Assembly (NCBI GenBank): GCA_027002665.1 | Contig: JALWZK010000019.1 | Coordinates: forward strand, 1-7,656 | Source of the DNA: Campylobacteraceae bacterium | GTDB lineage: Bacteria; Campylobacterota; Campylobacteria; Campylobacterales; Sulfurovaceae | DNA: 7,656 nucleotides | Direction: 5' to 3' | Shown here: positions 4,885 to 7,656 of the stretch, piece after piece | Layout: every line of letters starts with the position of its first letter | Position numbering within the stretch: position 1 is the stretch's first letter | The notes under the pieces: generated by a model | Told to the model about the DNA's origin: nothing | The model's database searches: none | The model's input: the letters and a program-made list of their open reading frames with translations, nothing else | Translations under genes and position numbers: made by a program

Positions 4885-7656
4885 ATGAGTTTAAAAAAAA
4901 TACTAAATCCTGCTTTATATATTATGAACTTATTATCTTTTAAGATAAAAATCTTAGATTCAATATCAACTCTCTTTATAATTTTAATTTTACCCTCTCA
5001 TACCATATTTTTAGACCATTATAAAAAAAAAGAGATATATCATAAACAACTTGTCGGTCTGGGATATATTACAATAATGTATAAGTTAATAGAGTCTGTG
5101 CAGTCCCATAGGGCAGATATGAATAGTTATCTAAATGGAGAAAAGAATAAGAAAGCAGATATATTATATGATGAAAAACTATTTGATATGAGAAAAGAGG
5201 CGATATATAAAGAGGATTCAGAGCAGTTAAATCTATTAAATTCAAATCAGAATTTTGCAAAGGCTCTTAGTCAATATCAACTCATCACATTTGATAAGAT
5301 TACCAAAGATAGTAACCCTGAAGAGATATTTAAAGAGCATAACAATATTATAGTCCTATTTAAGAATAGTATATTCGATATATCCAGAGTTACAAAATTT
5401 AGTATAAGTGATGATTTACGAATTAACTATCTTGCCGATATGCTTCAAGATAAACTCTTGGGAATATATGAGCTTTCGGGACAACTATTAAGTCTATCTT
5501 CAACAGTTTTAACTAAGAAGAGTATGATACAGGAGCAGAAAAAGATACTATATTCACTCTCAACAGAGCTTGTAAGTCTGAAATCCGATTTGGTTGATAA
5601 TAAGATATTGACAAAACTTGAAAACTATCAAGCTCTACAAAATCAGACAACGGAGGTGGCTGATAGATTAAAGAAGATATTATCAATTGTAGATAATAAT
5701 CTCATATTAAATCAGAATCTATCTTATGATATTCATACCTTCTCCAAGAAGATTAAAGAGGCTATGTATGCACAGGAGGAGTTATATGATATGTTTGCCA
5801 AAACATACAAAACTACCATTAATGAGCTAATAGCCACCTCAAATAGAGAGTTAAACTATATGATTATAGGTTTCTTAGGAATAATTCTATTCTCTCTCTA
5901 TATTTTTATAGCGTTCTATCTATCTATAACAGATAATTTAAAGAAACTTCAGATAGCCTCAGAGATGATTTCCAAAGGAAATATAGATATTCACTTAAAA
6001 GTTAAGAAGAAAGATGAGATAGGAAAAGCTCTATTGGCATTTAATACAATGAGTGATAATTTAAAAAAAAATATCTCTTTTCTCGATAGCTATAAGAGGG
6101 CTATTGATATGAGTAGTATTGTATCTAAAACAGATTTAAGAGGGATTATTACCTACGCTAATGATATGTTTTGTAAGGTTTCAGGCTACTCAAGAGAGGA
6201 GTTAATAGGGAGTCCACATAGTATCGTTAGACACCCAGATGTAAAAAAAGAGGTATTTGAGGATATGTGGAGGACTATTAAGAGTAAAAAAATATGGAAA
6301 GGTGTTGTTAAAAATAGAAAGAAAAATGGTGGCACATATATTGTTAATGCCACTATAATTCCCATCTTAGATGAGAGAGGTGAAATTACGGAGTATGTAG
6401 CTGTAAGACATGATATAACTGAATTGGAGAAGAGCAAAGAGGAGATAAAAAAGCAGAGGATTGACCTATTAACAGGATTACCAAACAGAAACCAACTTGT
6501 AGAGGATTTAGATACAGCCATAAAACCTATTATATTCTATCTAAATATAGATAATTTCTCTGGATTTAATGATTTTTATGGAAAGGAAATAAGCGATAGA
6601 ACCTTAGTCTGTCTATCTAAGATATTAGATGAGATGAAAGAGAAGAATAGATTTAAGCTATATAAACTTGAGGCTGACCAATTTATACTTCTCTTCCAAG
6701 AGGGTTATCTATCCAAAGATAATTTAGAGTTTTTCTTTGAAGAGTTTATAGAGAATATAGAGAAGAAATTGGAAATTAAAAACCGTATTAGTGTATCTGT
6801 AACGGGAGGAGTCGCACTATATTATGCGAGTGAAGATTATCAAAAATTAATCCTATATAGCAATATTGCAAGGAAGAAGGCACAATCTGAGCATAAAAAG
6901 TTTTTAATATTTAAACATAATATGAGAAAAAATGAGGATTATGCACACAATATGGAGTGGATACGAAGAATAAAAGAGGCTATAGAGGAGGATAGAATTA
7001 CATGTTACTATCAACCAATATTTGACAATGCTACGCATGAAATTAATAAGTATGAGTCTCTTGTTAGAATAATAGATAGAGATGGCCAACCAATATCTCC
7101 ATTCTTCTTTTTAGATATAGCTAAGAAGGCTAAACTCTATGACCAAATTTGTCAAATTATTATAGATAAGAGTCTAAAAAAATTTGAAAAACGGCCAGAT
7201 ATAGAGTTTTCTATAAATTTAACAGTCGATGACATTCTATCTGAAAAGATAACTAACTATATATATCAGAGATTGGAAAACTATCCAAATCCCAATAGAG
7301 TTGTATTTGAAATTACAGAGTCTCAAGAAATTTCAGATTATCAGATAATAAATAAGTTTATTAAATATGTAAGAGGGTATAATGTCAAAATTGCAATTGA
7401 TGATTTTGGAAGTGGATATGCAAACTTTGAGCATATTTTAAATATAGATGCGGACTATATTAAGATAGATGGAACTCTAATTAAAAATATAGATACAGAT
7501 AGAAACTCATATATTATTACAGAGGCAATTATAAACTTCTCTAAAAAATTGGGTCGTAAAACCATAGCGGAGTTTATACATAATAAAAAGATATATAATA
7601 TAGTAAAAGAGCTGGGTGCTGACTATTCACAAGGATTTTATCTTGGTGTTCCTGCA
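4885..7656 (+). CDS. Membrane sensor with Aer-like PAS, degenerate GGDEF and EAL domains (C-terminus cut by window)
   Basis: Probable c-di-GMP phosphodiesterase of the inner membrane, hydrolysing c-di-GMP to pGpG under control of sensory domains. Of 924 visible residues: TM1 about 20-43; helical periplasmic region 44-325; TM2 326-346; HAMP 346-397 with KDEIG; PAS about 400-512 with ANDMFCKVSGYSREELIG, RHPD (449-452), Trp471 and NRKKNGGTYIVNATIIPI, closely like the FAD-binding PAS of Aer; GGDEF-type domain about 526-680; EAL domain about 690-924. The GGDEF start DLLTGLPNR and Asp556/Asn562/Asp563 are kept, but the signature is EADQF (596-600) and no RxxD inhibitory site precedes it, so cyclase activity is unlikely. 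The EAL motif is ESL (724-726), yet Glu724, Arg728, Asn778, Glu809, Glu812, Asp839, Asp840, Lys860, Glu896 and Gln916 are all present, so hydrolysis is likely. The usual AEGVE motif reads AEFIH. The protein should end within a few tens of residues past the edge. The start has a good ribosome site. Target process (motility, biofilm) is unknown; no partner gene is adjacent on this strand. Confidence 0.93.
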   Translation, partial: MSLKKILNPALYIMNLLSFKIKILDSISTLFIILILPSHTIFLDHYKKKEIYHKQLVGLGYITIMYKLIESVQSHRADMNSYLNGEKNKKADILYDEKLFDMRKEAIYKEDSEQLNLLNSNQNFAKALSQYQLITFDKITKDSNPEEIFKEHNNIIVLFKNSIFDISRVTKFSISDDLRINYLADMLQDKLLGIYELSGQLLSLSSTVLTKKSMIQEQKKILYSLSTELVSLKSDLVDNKILTKLENYQALQNQTTEVADRLKKILSIVDNNLILNQNLSYDIHTFSKKIKEAMYAQEELYDMFAKTYKTTINELIATSNRELNYMIIGFLGIILFSLYIFIAFYLSITDNLKKLQIASEMISKGNIDIHLKVKKKDEIGKALLAFNTMSDNLKKNISFLDSYKRAIDMSSIVSKTDLRGIITYANDMFCKVSGYSREELIGSPHSIVRHPDVKKEVFEDMWRTIKSKKIWKGVVKNRKKNGGTYIVNATIIPILDERGEITEYVAVRHDITELEKSKEEIKKQRIDLLTGLPNRNQLVEDLDTAIKPIIFYLNIDNFSGFNDFYGKEISDRTLVCLSKILDEMKEKNRFKLYKLEADQFILLFQEGYLSKDNLEFFFEEFIENIEKKLEIKNRISVSVTGGVALYYASEDYQKLILYSNIARKKAQSEHKKFLIFKHNMRKNEDYAHNMEWIRRIKEAIEEDRITCYYQPIFDNATHEINKYESLVRIIDRDGQPISPFFFLDIAKKAKLYDQICQIIIDKSLKKFEKRPDIEFSINLTVDDILSEKITNYIYQRLENYPNPNRVVFEITESQEISDYQIINKFIKYVRGYNVKIAIDDFGSGYANFEHILNIDADYIKIDGTLIKNIDTDRNSYIITEAIINFSKKLGRKTIAEFIHNKKIYNIVKELGADYSQGFYLGVPA

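Noticed and set aside
5915..5927. Short CTAT/TATC tandem (ctatctatctat) inside the TM2 coding region as a phase-variable tetranucleotide repeat
   Set aside because: About three imperfect copies, and TATC/GATA words are abundant across the whole window; too short to support slippage.
5069..7089. Minus-strand open frames of 61-111 codons opposite the c-di-GMP gene
   Set aside because: The plus-strand frame is open throughout 4885-7656 and carries clear domains; the antisense frames are shadows.
1..7656. CRISPR arrays, transposases, attachment sites and toxin-antitoxin or defence genes
   Set aside because: No spaced direct repeats, no terminal inverted repeats and no relevant protein motifs were seen; all sizeable space is filled by recognised housekeeping genes and the c-di-GMP protein.

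Overview
The window looks like a chromosomal housekeeping segment from a member of the Campylobacterota (former Epsilonproteobacteria), most likely a free-living Sulfurimonas/Sulfurovum-type organism. This is inferred from the very AT-rich composition with heavy ATA, AGA and TTA codon use, the wording of the Dcd, SecD, SecF, YajC and TrpA proteins, and a tmRNA tag (ANNTDYRPALAVA) that resembles the ANN/VNN tags of Campylobacter and Helicobacter. The genus cannot be fixed from the sequence alone.

Minus strand, read right to left (4713 to 1): trpA (tryptophan synthase alpha chain, TTG start), a 68-residue ZapB-like coiled-coil protein, ssrA (tmRNA, 366 nt, with a consensus promoter), yajC, secD, secF (GTG start overlapping the secD stop by one base) and the first 151 codons of dcd (dCTP deaminase), which runs off the left edge. 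From yajC to dcd the gaps are 3, -1 and 3 nt, so these four genes form one operon. No intrinsic terminator is visible between ssrA and yajC, so the strong ssrA promoter may also feed the sec operon. SecD, SecF and YajC form the accessory complex that uses the proton-motive force to help SecYEG export proteins.

Plus strand, 4885 to the right edge: one large gene, diverging from trpA across a very AT-rich 171-nt gap. Its 924 visible residues make a membrane c-di-GMP signalling protein: TM1, an all-helical periplasmic sensor of about 280 residues, TM2, HAMP, an Aer-like PAS with the RHPD motif linked to FAD binding, a degenerate GGDEF domain (EADQF) and an EAL domain with its catalytic residues kept. 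It is probably a redox- or energy-responsive c-di-GMP phosphodiesterase; only its last few residues lie outside the window.

I found no CRISPR array, insertion sequence, prophage or defence gene, and no convincing new multi-gene system. The most unusual signals are the complete absence of the tetranucleotides GATC and GTAC from all 7,656 bases, the fully consensus extended -10/-35 ssrA promoter embedded in the end of the upstream gene, and the domain combination of the c-di-GMP protein.
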